Source of the DNA: Endomychus coccineus | Lineage: Eukaryota > Arthropoda > Insecta > Coleoptera > Endomychidae | Direction: 5' to 3' | DNA length: 64,000 bases | Assembly: GCA_958510875.1 (NCBI GenBank) | Contig: OY294068.1 | Location: 72,518,633-72,582,632, forward strand | In this document: positions 32,758-41,526 of the stretch, piece after piece | Position numbering within the stretch: position 1 is the stretch's first letter | How the letters are laid out: each line of letters starts with the position of its first letter | Program-made: the position numbers and the translations under genes | Notes under the pieces: model-generated | Database searches by the model: none | What the model was told of the DNA's origin: nothing | What the model saw: only the letters and a program-made list of their open reading frames with translations

Positions 32758-35154
32758 ATGGAGTCGTCCATCGCGAAACTTAGTTCTGAAATTGTTGAAA
32801 TTATCGGTAAAGCTCATAAGAACCTCGTTAAATCAAAATTCTCTCCTCAAGAGACAAAAAAGTGGATAGATTTTTGTACTAAAAATATTAGAACTTTTAA
32901 TAGGCATTTAAGTAAAGATTCACTCAATTTAGGGGAGAAAAATCAAGTTCAAGCTAATGTGGGACATATAAGAAGATTCAAAATTTTATTACAAATTCGA
33001 AATAAACCCGCCCCCTCAAATAAAAATCGAAGCGATCGTATTCGTTGGGAAGATGGTAAGTCTGCATTTTCTCAACGAATTCGAACTGGGTTGATAATAA
33101 ATATTTCACATTTAGACCCATTAAATTTTTTGTATGATGCTTTTAATCTCTTTAGTTCTAGAGTTGTCAAAATTTTACATATATACAATTTTATTAAAGT
33201 CACCACAACATTTTGTTGTGAATATATCAAACCCAATGTTAATGAAGAGCTTATCCAGGTAGAATTCAAATATTTTCATACAAAATCCGCTCCAATAGAT
33301 ACTTTGACCAATTTATTGGAGTGGTTTAAGGAGTATGTCATTGGTAAACTCCAAGTTAAACTGGAACAATTCGCTGAAAGAGATAGTGGGTGGAGCCTCA
33401 GAGATGTGATAAGTCTAGAAATCAATATTAATAAACATGAAACTATCAATTCAGGATCTTCCTATATTGTTTTACCTAAAGCAATCCAACTTAAGCATGC
33501 AGTTATTAACATTAAAAATTATGACGAATACTGTTTTGCTTGGGCAGTAACAGCTGGATTGCATCCTGCTACTAACCCACATTCAGATCGAATATCTTCA
33601 TACCCGCATTTTAGTACAGTTTTGAATTTGCAAAATTTAACATTTCCCCTACCCATTTCACAAATCCCTGTATTTGAGAAAAATAATAATATTTCTATTC
33701 ATGTGTTTGTTCTACAATTATGTAAAAATGGAAATGGAGAGAAATTAAAGGTTCTCCCTGCATACCTGACCAAAAATAAACTCGAAAAACACTTCAATTT
33801 ATCATTGATTCAAGACAAGTATTACCGCGAAGAGGAATCATCATCCTCCTCCTCCATTCAAGTAGATCCGATAGTGAAATTTCATTACTGTTTAATTAAA
33901 AATTTATCAAGATTAGTAAATTCTCAAATAACCACTAAAAACAAAACTTACTTATGTGAGAGATGTTTGAATAATTTTAAAAGTGAGATTAAGTACAATA
34001 ATCATATCGAGGATTGTGGTAAGATGAATACTTGTAAAATAACATTCCCCGAAGAGGATTATTTGAAATTTAAAAATCATTCAAACAAACTGCCTGTACC
34101 TTTTATTATCTACTTTGATTTTGAAGCTCTATTATTACCCATCCAAAACTGCTCTCAATCTAGTGCAAATTCATACACAAACAGAACGCAGTTACATGAA
34201 GCTTACAGTGTAGGCTTCTACCTGAAATGTCATTTCAACGATTCCCTATCACGTTACAATAGTTATAGAGGGCCTAATCCGGCTAAATGGTTGACTGAAG
34301 AATTAGATAAAATTGGAGAATTCATCGATCTAAAACTAAAATGTAATATACCCATTGATTTTGGTGGAATTAGTATAGTCAGTATAATGTATGAAACCAA
34401 ATGTCACATTTGTGGTGTGTTGTTCAAAGAGGGTGACATTCGTGTTAAAGATCATTGTCATTTTACAGGAAAATATCGAGGATTAGCCCACCAAGATTGC
34501 AATTTAAATTATAAATATAAATTTGTGGTACCGGTCGTAGCTCACAATTTGAGTGGGTACGATATGTTTTTATTAATTAGAGATTTGGCTAGATCGTCTA
34601 AACAAAATATTCAGGTGCTCCCCTTGAATAAAGAGAAATATATAAGTTTCACCAGAAGCTCCACAAATTCTATTGTTAAATTTCGATTTATAGACTCGTG
34701 TAGGTTTTTGGATTCAAGTTTAGATAAATTAGTCTCTTATTTGAGTGAGGATGACTTGACTATTTTGAAACGTGAGTTTTCCCACTTATCTCAAGAAAAT
34801 TTCAAACTATTAACACGTAAAGGAGTTTTCCCATACGAACACATGGATGAGTGGGGGAAATTAAACGATGAAAATCTTCCTCCGATCGAGAAATTCTTCA
34901 ATAAACTTCGAGATGAATCGATAAGTGAGGAAGATTATCAACACGCTCAATCAGTTTGGAATCGATTTGAGTGTAAAAATTTAGGTGATTATTCGGATTT
35001 ATATTTGAAAACAGACGTTTTATTGCTGGCCGATGTATTCGAGAATTTCCGAAACAAATGCGTGGGCCTGTTTGATTTAGATCCCGCACACTACTTCACT
35101 GTTCCATCATTCACATGGGATTGTATGCTAAAATATACAAACGTATCGCTATAA
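32758..35154 (+). CDS. polB: Polinton protein-primed DNA polymerase B, N-terminal part (to premature stop)
   Basis: The 798-residue part holds the N-terminal Polinton domain (SGWSLRDVISLEININKHE near residue 210). A C2H2-like finger YLCERCLNNF with IEDC follows near 400, then the 3'-5' exonuclease: IIYFDFEALL (Exo I, DxE) near 452, HNLSGYDMFLL (Exo II) near 595 and YLKTDVLLLAD (Exo III) near 748. An inserted treble-clef/HNH-like CHICG...DHCHFTGKYRG is typical of the family. A TAA at 35152-35154 interrupts the frame; the polymerase domain continues in the same frame 18 bases later. Replication of the element by protein priming is the known role of the family. Confidence 0.95.
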   Translation: MESSIAKLSSEIVEIIGKAHKNLVKSKFSPQETKKWIDFCTKNIRTFNRHLSKDSLNLGEKNQVQANVGHIRRFKILLQIRNKPAPSNKNRSDRIRWEDGKSAFSQRIRTGLIINISHLDPLNFLYDAFNLFSSRVVKILHIYNFIKVTTTFCCEYIKPNVNEELIQVEFKYFHTKSAPIDTLTNLLEWFKEYVIGKLQVKLEQFAERDSGWSLRDVISLEININKHETINSGSSYIVLPKAIQLKHAVINIKNYDEYCFAWAVTAGLHPATNPHSDRISSYPHFSTVLNLQNLTFPLPISQIPVFEKNNNISIHVFVLQLCKNGNGEKLKVLPAYLTKNKLEKHFNLSLIQDKYYREEESSSSSSIQVDPIVKFHYCLIKNLSRLVNSQITTKNKTYLCERCLNNFKSEIKYNNHIEDCGKMNTCKITFPEEDYLKFKNHSNKLPVPFIIYFDFEALLLPIQNCSQSSANSYTNRTQLHEAYSVGFYLKCHFNDSLSRYNSYRGPNPAKWLTEELDKIGEFIDLKLKCNIPIDFGGISIVSIMYETKCHICGVLFKEGDIRVKDHCHFTGKYRGLAHQDCNLNYKYKFVVPVVAHNLSGYDMFLLIRDLARSSKQNIQVLPLNKEKYISFTRSSTNSIVKFRFIDSCRFLDSSLDKLVSYLSEDDLTILKREFSHLSQENFKLLTRKGVFPYEHMDEWGKLNDENLPPIEKFFNKLRDESISEEDYQHAQSVWNRFECKNLGDYSDLYLKTDVLLLADVFENFRNKCVGLFDLDPAHYFTVPSFTWDCMLKYTNVSL

Positions 35155-35172
35155 TATTTAAAAGATATCGAT

Positions 35173-36528
35173 ATGATATTATTTTTGGAACGGGGGATTA
35201 GAGGGGGTGTGAGTCAATGCAGTAATCGATTTGCAAAAGCCAACAATAAATATATGCATAATCATAATCCACAAGAAGAAAATAGTTATTTAATGTATTT
35301 CGATGTGTGCAATCTATATGGGTGGGCTATGATTCAATATTTACCTTACGATGGGTTTAAGTGGGTTGAAAATGTTGATAATATCGACGTACAACATGTT
35401 TCCGATGAAAGCCCTATCGGGTACATTCTAGAGGTTGATTTAGAGTATCCTACAACATTGCATGACCTTCATAAAGATCTCCCTCTTTGTCCAACTCATA
35501 CAGCTCCACCGGGTAGTAAATTACCAAAATTATTAACAACTTTTCATAAAAAATCAAGATATATCATTCATTATAGAAACTTAAAACAATGTTTGACTTT
35601 AGGAATGGTACTAACTAAAGTCCATAGAGTTCTAGAGTTTAAACAAGCGCCGTGGTTGAAAGCCTATATTGATTTGAATACTAGATTGAGAGCGGCTTCT
35701 AAGAACGCCTTTGAGATAGCACTATTCAAGTTGCTCATCAATGCTATTTTCGGGAAATCGATGGAGAACGTGCGAAAGCATAGAGCCGTCAAATTAGTTA
35801 ACAAATGGTATGGACCTTATGGAGCTCGTTATTATATTTCACAACCCAATTTTAATAGTAGTAAAATATTTGAAGAGAATCTAGTGGCCATTGAACAAAA
35901 TAAATTAGAAGTGTTATTCAATAAACCAATTTATGTGGGTATGACGATTTTGGACGTTTCTAAAACATGTGTGTACGATTTTCATTACAACTTCATGCTT
36001 ACACTTTATAAAGATCCTGAAATGATAAGATTATGTTATACTGACACAGATAGTTTGATCTATCATATAATTACTGATGATGATATTTATCAGAGCATCA
36101 TCAATAAATATATTCATAAATTCGATACGAGCGATTATGCGCTAAACAACAACTTTGAGATTCCACTTGTAAATAAAAAAGTAGTCGGCTTAATGAAGGA
36201 TGAGAATGGGGGGATGATTATGGATATGTTTGTAGGGTTAAGATCCAAGATGTATAGTTATACAGTTCAGGATCGTAACCCAACAAAGAAAGCGAAGGGG
36301 GTGCGGGATTATGTGTTGCGGAACACAATCACATTCGAAGATTATGTTAGATGTTTAGAAGAAGGCATTGAGATGTATCGCATACAAAGATCTATCCGCT
36401 CATTCGATTTCAAATTGTATACAATCGAACAAAATAAAATTGCCCTCAGCCCTTTCGACAGCAAAAGACACATAATTGGTAATGGGATAAACACTTTACC
36501 TTATGGTCATTATTCTTTATCACCATAA
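35173..36528 (+). CDS. polB: Polinton DNA polymerase B, polymerase domain (after the stop)
   Basis: In frame with the upstream part, separated only by the TAA at 35152 and six further codons. YFDVCNLYGWAM near residue 42 is motif A, KLLINAIFGKSMEN near 187 is motif B, and YTDTDSLIYHI near 288 is motif C with the catalytic aspartates. The residue pattern is that of family-B protein-primed enzymes. The ATG at 35173 is an internal methionine and not a likely natural start. AATAAA signals follow at ~36600. All catalytic motifs are intact, so the nonsense codon is the only visible lesion. Confidence 0.94.
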   Translation: MILFLERGIRGGVSQCSNRFAKANNKYMHNHNPQEENSYLMYFDVCNLYGWAMIQYLPYDGFKWVENVDNIDVQHVSDESPIGYILEVDLEYPTTLHDLHKDLPLCPTHTAPPGSKLPKLLTTFHKKSRYIIHYRNLKQCLTLGMVLTKVHRVLEFKQAPWLKAYIDLNTRLRAASKNAFEIALFKLLINAIFGKSMENVRKHRAVKLVNKWYGPYGARYYISQPNFNSSKIFEENLVAIEQNKLEVLFNKPIYVGMTILDVSKTCVYDFHYNFMLTLYKDPEMIRLCYTDTDSLIYHIITDDDIYQSIINKYIHKFDTSDYALNNNFEIPLVNKKVVGLMKDENGGMIMDMFVGLRSKMYSYTVQDRNPTKKAKGVRDYVLRNTITFEDYVRCLEEGIEMYRIQRSIRSFDFKLYTIEQNKIALSPFDSKRHIIGNGINTLPYGHYSLSP

Positions 36529-36872
36529 TTTTATAAGTTTATATATCCATCATATTATTGTTCATACTTCATATCCATGTTTATTATTGTTTTATGAAAA
36601 TAAATAAAATATTTCTATGATGATGATGATTTGTTTCATTTTCCTCTCTCCCTTTACAGCAAACCGAAAGACTGTTTTTCATAAAAAAAAAATCATTTAT
36701 TGTTCTAAATCATACATAACCTTATTTATATATAAATAACATATCTCTAAGTGTATTAGTCAATAAACAAAAAAAAAAAAATTTTTGTTGAGGAAATATC
36801 GATAAAACAATACAAGAGTACTAATCCACTAGCATGGTTAGTGATTCCACGTACATCTTGCTCACTCAAGCT
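36529..36872. other. Intergenic region with a decayed copy of a neighbouring gene end
   Basis: Bases 36699-36772 and 36789-36870 match, imperfectly, the 3' part of the minus-strand gene at 36862-37581 (for example ATAAAACAATACAA and CACGTACATCTTGCTC). They form a partial tandem duplicate with an internal deletion. It has no open frame. Confidence 0.75.
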
Positions 36873-37581
36873 CTAAATCATACATAATTTTATCCTTATG
36901 CGAAAACATAAACTCTCTAAGAGTATTAGCTAATAAGCTTTCTGGTGCAACATCTATAAAACAATACAAAAGTTCCATATAACTAGCAAGACCCCTCATT
37001 GATTTAATTATTGCAATGACCTTATAATAATATGAACAAAATTCAAGTTGTTCAAGGAACGACACTCGATGAAATAACACTTCATCGTTAATTCTAATGA
37101 TTTCACGTACATCTTGCTCGCTCAAATAAAAATCAGTATTGTGCTTGGTGACTTGAAGTACTTTAACGCTATTCCCATAAACGCACTGTAATATTAGACA
37201 ATAATATCCACATGCTATAGGTGTAGAATCGAAATGTGCATGTTGACTCTCAAAGAATTCCTTGATCTTCATCCGCACTATATTGATGAAGTCGTTCCAT
37301 TCGTATCTTCCAAAGACGAGTTTTCCATATTGATTTCTTTGATGCAACGAGATAGTTGAAGTGAATTTCCTCACAGGGCTTAGTCCACATCTAACCTCCA
37401 AATTTTCTCTCAGTGGGTAAACAGTATTCATTAATAGAAATTGTTCATGTTTTGAGGCTATTTCAATTTTTTCTAAAATTCTATCCAACTCTTCATCACC
37501 ACTAATACTACTACTACTATTCGCGTTGGAAAACCGACTATCTTGCAAAGACATTTCGCAACAACTGACTGTTGCATTCAA
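36862..37581 (-). CDS. Unknown Polinton protein (239 aa)
   Basis: I do not recognise the family. The N-terminus is serine-rich (SNANSSSSISGDEELD). Around residue 75-110, ISLHQRNQYGKLVFGRYEWN followed by DFINIVRMKIKEFF alternates strands and a helix. This faintly recalls the KGI...EW pattern of PC4-type single-strand DNA-binding proteins, but that is weak. The C-terminal half looks helical. The gene lies between polB and integrase, converging with polB. Its 3' end has been partly duplicated downstream. A role in transcription or replication is a guess. Confidence 0.75.
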   Translation of the reverse strand: MNATVSCCEMSLQDSRFSNANSSSSISGDEELDRILEKIEIASKHEQFLLMNTVYPLRENLEVRCGLSPVRKFTSTISLHQRNQYGKLVFGRYEWNDFINIVRMKIKEFFESQHAHFDSTPIACGYYCLILQCVYGNSVKVLQVTKHNTDFYLSEQDVREIIRINDEVLFHRVSFLEQLEFCSYYYKVIAIIKSMRGLASYMELLYCFIDVAPESLLANTLREFMFSHKDKIMYDLELE

Positions 37582-37630
37582 ACTTCTCTACCACCAACAC
37601 ATACCAAATATTTATCTGAACATGCGCAGA

Positions 37631-38557
37631 TCATACTATATCGGTATTCTGTATCCAACTTTTATCCTCCATACCATACCATTTAACTAGCATTTTATTA
37701 CCTTTTTTTCGGAGTACTTTCTCAATTAAATATACTTCGGGTTGCTTCGTTCTTTGTAATTCCTCTTCGTAGAAGCATCCGGTGATTGTGGAATCTTTCA
37801 TGTCTTTGAGTAGATAAGTAACAGGGTTCGTAATTTTAACTTTTATAATTTTAAATAATTCCGCTGACCAATTAGGCGTATACGATTTTTCGAAAATATG
37901 TTTTGCCTTACTGATACGCACCACATCTCCAACGTTGTATTTGTGTGGTAGAACTAGCTTGACGTGTGAGTAGCATCGCTTCAATATCTCACTTTCGTTA
38001 TGTTTTGTCACTTTACACGGAGCCAGATTGATCGTTCTGTGCTTACGCTTATTATATTTTTCAGTGATCTTTTCGAGTATATCAAACCATTTGTATTTCC
38101 CACTCAAACTGAAATGTTTATAGAGCGCTTCTTTCAACGTTCGAATAACGCGTTCTGCAATGGCTGCTTTTTTTACAGAATAAGTATTATATTGATTGAT
38201 TTTATGTTTCTTCATCAACTCTTTAAATTGCTTATTGAAGAACTCCTTTCCTTGATCGCTTTGTAAATGTGTGGGTATACGCCCGTTAGATTTCAAAAAA
38301 ATAGAGTCAACAGCCTTCCGAACCTCTTCAGCCGATTTCGTTTTCAACGGACGAGTCCATAGATACTTTGAGAAGCAATCGATCATCACTAAAATGAATT
38401 TAAATCCTCGATTTTCACGCGCATAATTACCCATTTCAGCCAGATCCATCTGCCACAGATCATCTAAACCTTTTATGATTGTTCGGCGGCGGTTGAAATT
38501 CTTTCTACTTGGTTTATGAAGCTCATATACAACTTGTTCTTTACCTTGTTGCAACAT
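37631..38557 (-). CDS. int: Retroviral-like integrase with chromodomain
   Basis: The DDE core reads LWQMDLAEM (D38), LQSDQGKEF (D101) and AAIAERVIRTLKE (E135), with the D-D-35-E type spacing expected of retroviral integrases. An SH3-like part with YNVGDVVRISKAKHIFEKSY follows. At the C-terminus a chromodomain-like VYLIEKVLRKKGNKMLVKWYG occurs near residues 264-285. No HHCC zinc domain is visible, so the natural start may be upstream or that domain is reduced. In Polintons this enzyme inserts the element and makes 6-bp duplications, which agrees with the TATAAC found here. Its start overlaps the next gene's end by 17 bases. Confidence 0.95.
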   Translation of the reverse strand: MLQQGKEQVVYELHKPSRKNFNRRRTIIKGLDDLWQMDLAEMGNYARENRGFKFILVMIDCFSKYLWTRPLKTKSAEEVRKAVDSIFLKSNGRIPTHLQSDQGKEFFNKQFKELMKKHKINQYNTYSVKKAAIAERVIRTLKEALYKHFSLSGKYKWFDILEKITEKYNKRKHRTINLAPCKVTKHNESEILKRCYSHVKLVLPHKYNVGDVVRISKAKHIFEKSYTPNWSAELFKIIKVKITNPVTYLLKDMKDSTITGCFYEEELQRTKQPEVYLIEKVLRKKGNKMLVKWYGMEDKSWIQNTDIV

Positions 38558-39050
38558 GCTGAATTATCGCATTAGGATTGACTCTATCAGAATTTCCTCC
38601 CAACACAACCAATTTGCTATCAATATTCTTCAGACCAGTGATGAATACATTTTGTTGTGTAGTTATATTATGAATGTCATTAGTTAATTTCGCAATATCA
38701 TCCTCAGTCTGTTTCTTATATACGTCTATCACTTTCTGCACATCGGTTCGAAGATTCTTTAAAGCTTTATTCATAAGATTATTAGCCTTTGCATACTTGT
38801 CAAGAAGTTCCTTCAACCTTTTTTCCACTTCAATTATCGCGCTATCGACGTACTTCTTATTCGCGGCATCGTTATTTAAAGTAGGTGTTTTCATATTGGA
38901 AATTTTTAAATTTTTAATATCCACATCACCGTCTGGTGTATGAGTCAAAACGTTCTTAAACATCGAGCGTATTCGGAGAACATCGACGCTGTTCACTACA
39001 CCGTCTCCTCCGCTCCTAGATCTCCTACCAAACTTGTCGAGACTCATCAT
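38541..39050 (-). CDS. Fibre-like trimeric coiled-coil protein
   Basis: The 169 residues contain LKISNMKTPTLNNDAANKKY followed by VDSAI near 45-70. The P..NNDAANKKYVD motif recurs in phage and viral tail-fibre or collar proteins just before a trimeric coiled coil. After it comes a long heptad-rich helix (KRLKELLDKYAKANNLMNKA and onward) to about residue 145. A structural role as a fibre or spike at the capsid surface is inferred. It lies between integrase and the acidic Polinton protein; its 3' end overlaps the integrase start. Confidence 0.7.
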   Translation of the reverse strand: MMSLDKFGRRSRSGGDGVVNSVDVLRIRSMFKNVLTHTPDGDVDIKNLKISNMKTPTLNNDAANKKYVDSAIIEVEKRLKELLDKYAKANNLMNKALKNLRTDVQKVIDVYKKQTEDDIAKLTNDIHNITTQQNVFITGLKNIDSKLVVLGGNSDRVNPNAIIQHVATR

Positions 39051-39080
39051 ATAACTGTTTCAAACGCTATTGTATCTCAT

Positions 39081-40037
39081 CTAATAAATGATATCTGCCT
39101 CTCGAAGTTCATTTATAATTGCAACAATCTCATTATCGTGCGACGTATTCCCAGCTTCTTGAGAAGCAATCAATAGTTTTAGGCGTTCCACGAGTTCGTT
39201 TGGATCGTCCCAGTACACGTACTCCACTGGTTCGTTGTTATATGTCAATTGCATACCGCTACCGAGAGCTTCCTCATGAATTAGAGGTCGAATTATTTTA
39301 ATGTACTTGTATCTTCGAGTACCTTTCAAGTTTCCAGCACTATTTCTGTGGGGATTTGTCAAGTTCAGAATCATCCTGTAATTCATCTTATCTTTCTTGG
39401 TGAAATTTCTAGGTTTGTCATAGAATATAAGTTCACACAGACCGACGGTACTTTTGAATTTTCTCCCTTGTGTCACGATAGTATCTCTATTTTTGAAATC
39501 GATTAATTTACCTCCTAGTAACCATGACAACGAACTAGCATCGTAAACTGGGCCATAAACTTTATCGACTTTTCTACTCCCGGACCAATAATCACCGATA
39601 TATTTTTGAAGTAACTCTGGGTAAGATTCTAATACGTCATACTCATCATCGTTGTCAGACTCTTCAATAACAGTTTTCATACTTGCATCGCTCACATCCA
39701 ATACCGTTCCTCTTTCATCTTCCTCCTCCTCCTCCTCCTCCTCCTCCTCTTCATCCGCATCATCCTTTTCTTGCTTAATTTCACGTTTAATCAATGGTGT
39801 ATTATTGGATTTGATTATTTCCCGAAGTGGTTCCGATATGGGTTTAAATAATTTATTGATCGACTCGTCCTCTTCCGTTTTACCCAGTTTCAATGTGAGA
39901 TATTTCTTGCGTATAGATCGTGCCAATTGAGCGATTTTTCGCTTACGTGCTAACCGTTCAGCGTCCATTGTGTATTTGCTATTGATTTCACGTTCACACT
40001 TTAATATATACATCGAAACCTTTGCGGTATCTTCCAT
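39081..40037 (-). CDS. Conserved Polinton protein with acidic tract (PX/PY type)
   Basis: The 318-residue protein has a basic N-terminal helix (ARKRKIAQLARSIRKKYL), then an acidic run of glutamates near residues 95-108 encoded by GAG/GAA triplets. The conserved C-terminal part is DKVYGPVYDASSLSWLLGGK, TVGLCELIFYDKPRNF and EPVEYVYWDDPNELVERLKL. That C-terminal pattern recurs in uncharacterised Polinton-type proteins of insects; no biochemical function is known to me. It overlaps the ATPase gene end by 44 bases, which suggests co-expression. Confidence 0.85.
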   Translation of the reverse strand: MEDTAKVSMYILKCEREINSKYTMDAERLARKRKIAQLARSIRKKYLTLKLGKTEEDESINKLFKPISEPLREIIKSNNTPLIKREIKQEKDDADEEEEEEEEEEEDERGTVLDVSDASMKTVIEESDNDDEYDVLESYPELLQKYIGDYWSGSRKVDKVYGPVYDASSLSWLLGGKLIDFKNRDTIVTQGRKFKSTVGLCELIFYDKPRNFTKKDKMNYRMILNLTNPHRNSAGNLKGTRRYKYIKIIRPLIHEEALGSGMQLTYNNEPVEYVYWDDPNELVERLKLLIASQEAGNTSHDNEIVAIINELREADIIY

Positions 40038-40692
40038 TGTTCAAATCGAAATCTTTAACAATTATCAATGTTCCAAATTTCTCCATCCAACACATAGAAC
40101 ACATCTTTTTGAATCGATCGAAAGTAACGTCTGGGGATACGTGCTCATCAAACACGTGTTTTAGATTTATTTCATCCTGTTTAAATAACACGATCAGGTT
40201 AGAATTATCGCGAATCAGTTGTTTAGGAATTTTAGAGTATGTCTGACATAGATATGATGCGTCAATGTTTCTATGTCTACACATCGAATAATATTCTCGA
40301 ATTTTCTGTTGTGTCTCGCAGGATATGTCATCAAAAATGAAGATAGAATTTGGTTTTGCATCGTTCGGACTTATAATTTCTTCATTGTCTTTATATGGGA
40401 AATAACCAACTCCTTTTACTCGTTCCAAAATCTCCTGCAACAGTATGTACTTATCTTGATATAATGACTTCGAGTATACGTAAACGTTTTCAAACTTGAC
40501 ACCATTTGGATTGAATAACAACGATAACATAACGTTTGTTTTTCCGCATCCGCTCGGACCACAAATTAAAGCACGAAAAGAGTTTGGTAACAGTTTACCA
40601 TGTTTACCAACGCGATTAGTTCTAACTTTTAAATCTAAATTCTCGATTGGAAGTGTCTGTTCTTGTTGAACGGTCTTCATCGTGTGAACCAT
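39994..40692 (-). CDS. Genome-packaging ATPase (FtsK/HerA, A32-like)
   Basis: ICGPSGCGKTN at residues 43-53 is the Walker A loop and SIFIFDDISCE at 116-126 is Walker B. RHRNIDASYLCQTYSKIPKQ is the sensor region typical of A32-type packaging ATPases. The family drives DNA into icosahedral capsids of adintovirus-like elements and nucleocytoplasmic large DNA viruses. It is divergently transcribed from the PLA2/pX gene. Full length and apparently intact. Confidence 0.95.
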   Translation of the reverse strand: MVHTMKTVQQEQTLPIENLDLKVRTNRVGKHGKLLPNSFRALICGPSGCGKTNVMLSLLFNPNGVKFENVYVYSKSLYQDKYILLQEILERVKGVGYFPYKDNEEIISPNDAKPNSIFIFDDISCETQQKIREYYSMCRHRNIDASYLCQTYSKIPKQLIRDNSNLIVLFKQDEINLKHVFDEHVSPDVTFDRFKKMCSMCWMEKFGTLIIVKDFDLNNGRYRKGFDVYIKV

Positions 40693-40710
40693 TTCTACTT
40701 AATGATAACG

Positions 40711-40719
40711 TATAAAAGG
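40711..40719 (+). promoter_or_regulatory. TATA box of the PLA2/pX gene
   Basis: TATAAAAGG lies 39 bases before the ATG at 40750 and inside the gap between the divergent ATPase and PLA2 genes. It argues that translation begins at 40750 rather than at the upstream ATG 40663, which lies before the box and overlaps the ATPase start. Confidence 0.65.
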
Positions 40720-40749
40720 AAAAATCACCAGAGCGTATGCTCATTAACA

Positions 40750-41526
40750 ATGTTGATTCATCAAGGTGAAGGTTTATTGAATACACTCATAAACAAGCTC
40801 CCGTTTGAATTACACATTCCTTCATATCAATTCTGTGGTCCTGGAACTAAATTGGAAAAGCGTCTTGCACGCGGTGATAAAGGTATCAATCCTTTAGATT
40901 CCGCTTGTCGCGAACACGATATAGCTTATTCACAAAACAAATCTCTGGAGGAACGTCATAAGGCCGATAAAATATTAGAGGACGCTGCTTGGAAACGAGT
41001 TAAATCAAGAGACGCTAGCGCAGGTGAAAGACTCTCTAGTTTATTGGTTACCGGTGGGATGAAGGTTAAACGAAAACTAGGTATGGGTATCAAGAAACGG
41101 AGGCGACAACGAGGATGTTGTTTCCGGAAAGATATCGTTGGAAGCATCGCAAAGTCAATGGAGCCATCTTCTTCTTTGAGAAAGTCCGCTATGAACGCGT
41201 TGAAAGCAGCACGGATTGCGATTAAACGAGCTGGAGGTAAAAAGCGTATCAGAGTACCAAGAGTAATACCACTACCAAAATCTGGAGGATTCCTCCCACT
41301 ATTACTACCCATCTTAGGAGCTCTAGGAGCCTTAGGATCGGTTGCAGGAGGTGCGAGTACCATAGCGAATGCAGTAATAAATGCTAAGAATGCGAAAAAG
41401 AAGCTTGAAGAAGATCAACGTCACAACAAAGCTATGGAATCGTTGGGTAAAGGTTTATATTTGAGACGAAATGCTAAAGGAGGCCTGGGATTGTTTTTGA
41501 AGAAGCAACAAAAAAACTTCCAATAA
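40750..41526 (+). CDS. Phospholipase A2 / pX-like core protein fusion
   Basis: From the ATG at 40750 the protein is 258 residues. Residues 27-60 hold a virion phospholipase A2 signature: YQFCGPGTKL (calcium loop) and SACREHDIAYS (catalytic His-Asp). A basic cluster KRKLGMGIKKRRRQRG follows at 107-122. Residues 176-206 are a glycine-rich hydrophobic stretch, LPKSGGFLPLLLPILGALGA and onward. The C-terminus GKGLYLRRNAKGGLGLFLKK is the hallmark of Polinton/adintovirus pX-type core proteins. In parvoviruses such PLA2 domains breach endosomal membranes. The last codons contain an A_AAA_AAC heptamer, and the downstream protease lies in the -1 frame. Confidence 0.92.
   Translation: MLIHQGEGLLNTLINKLPFELHIPSYQFCGPGTKLEKRLARGDKGINPLDSACREHDIAYSQNKSLEERHKADKILEDAAWKRVKSRDASAGERLSSLLVTGGMKVKRKLGMGIKKRRRQRGCCFRKDIVGSIAKSMEPSSSLRKSAMNALKAARIAIKRAGGKKRIRVPRVIPLPKSGGFLPLLLPILGALGALGSVAGGASTIANAVINAKNAKKKLEEDQRHNKAMESLGKGLYLRRNAKGGLGLFLKKQQKNFQ
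41511..41517 (+). promoter_or_regulatory. Candidate -1 ribosomal frameshift heptamer A_AAA_AAC
   Basis: The heptamer sits in the zero frame exactly as X XXY YYZ (codons CAA AAA AAC), three codons before the PLA2/pX stop at 41524. A -1 slip here leads into the open frame of the protease, which has no ATG at its conserved N-terminus. I could not see an obvious downstream stem or pseudoknot by eye. A single-base mutation in the A-run is the alternative. Confidence 0.55.

Noticed and set aside
39652..39930. Serine-rich plus-strand ORF
   Set aside because: Antisense of the glutamate tract in the conserved Polinton protein.
40663..40749. PLA2/pX start at 40663
   Set aside because: It would overlap the divergent ATPase start and lie upstream of the TATA box at 40711; the ATG at 40750 fits better.
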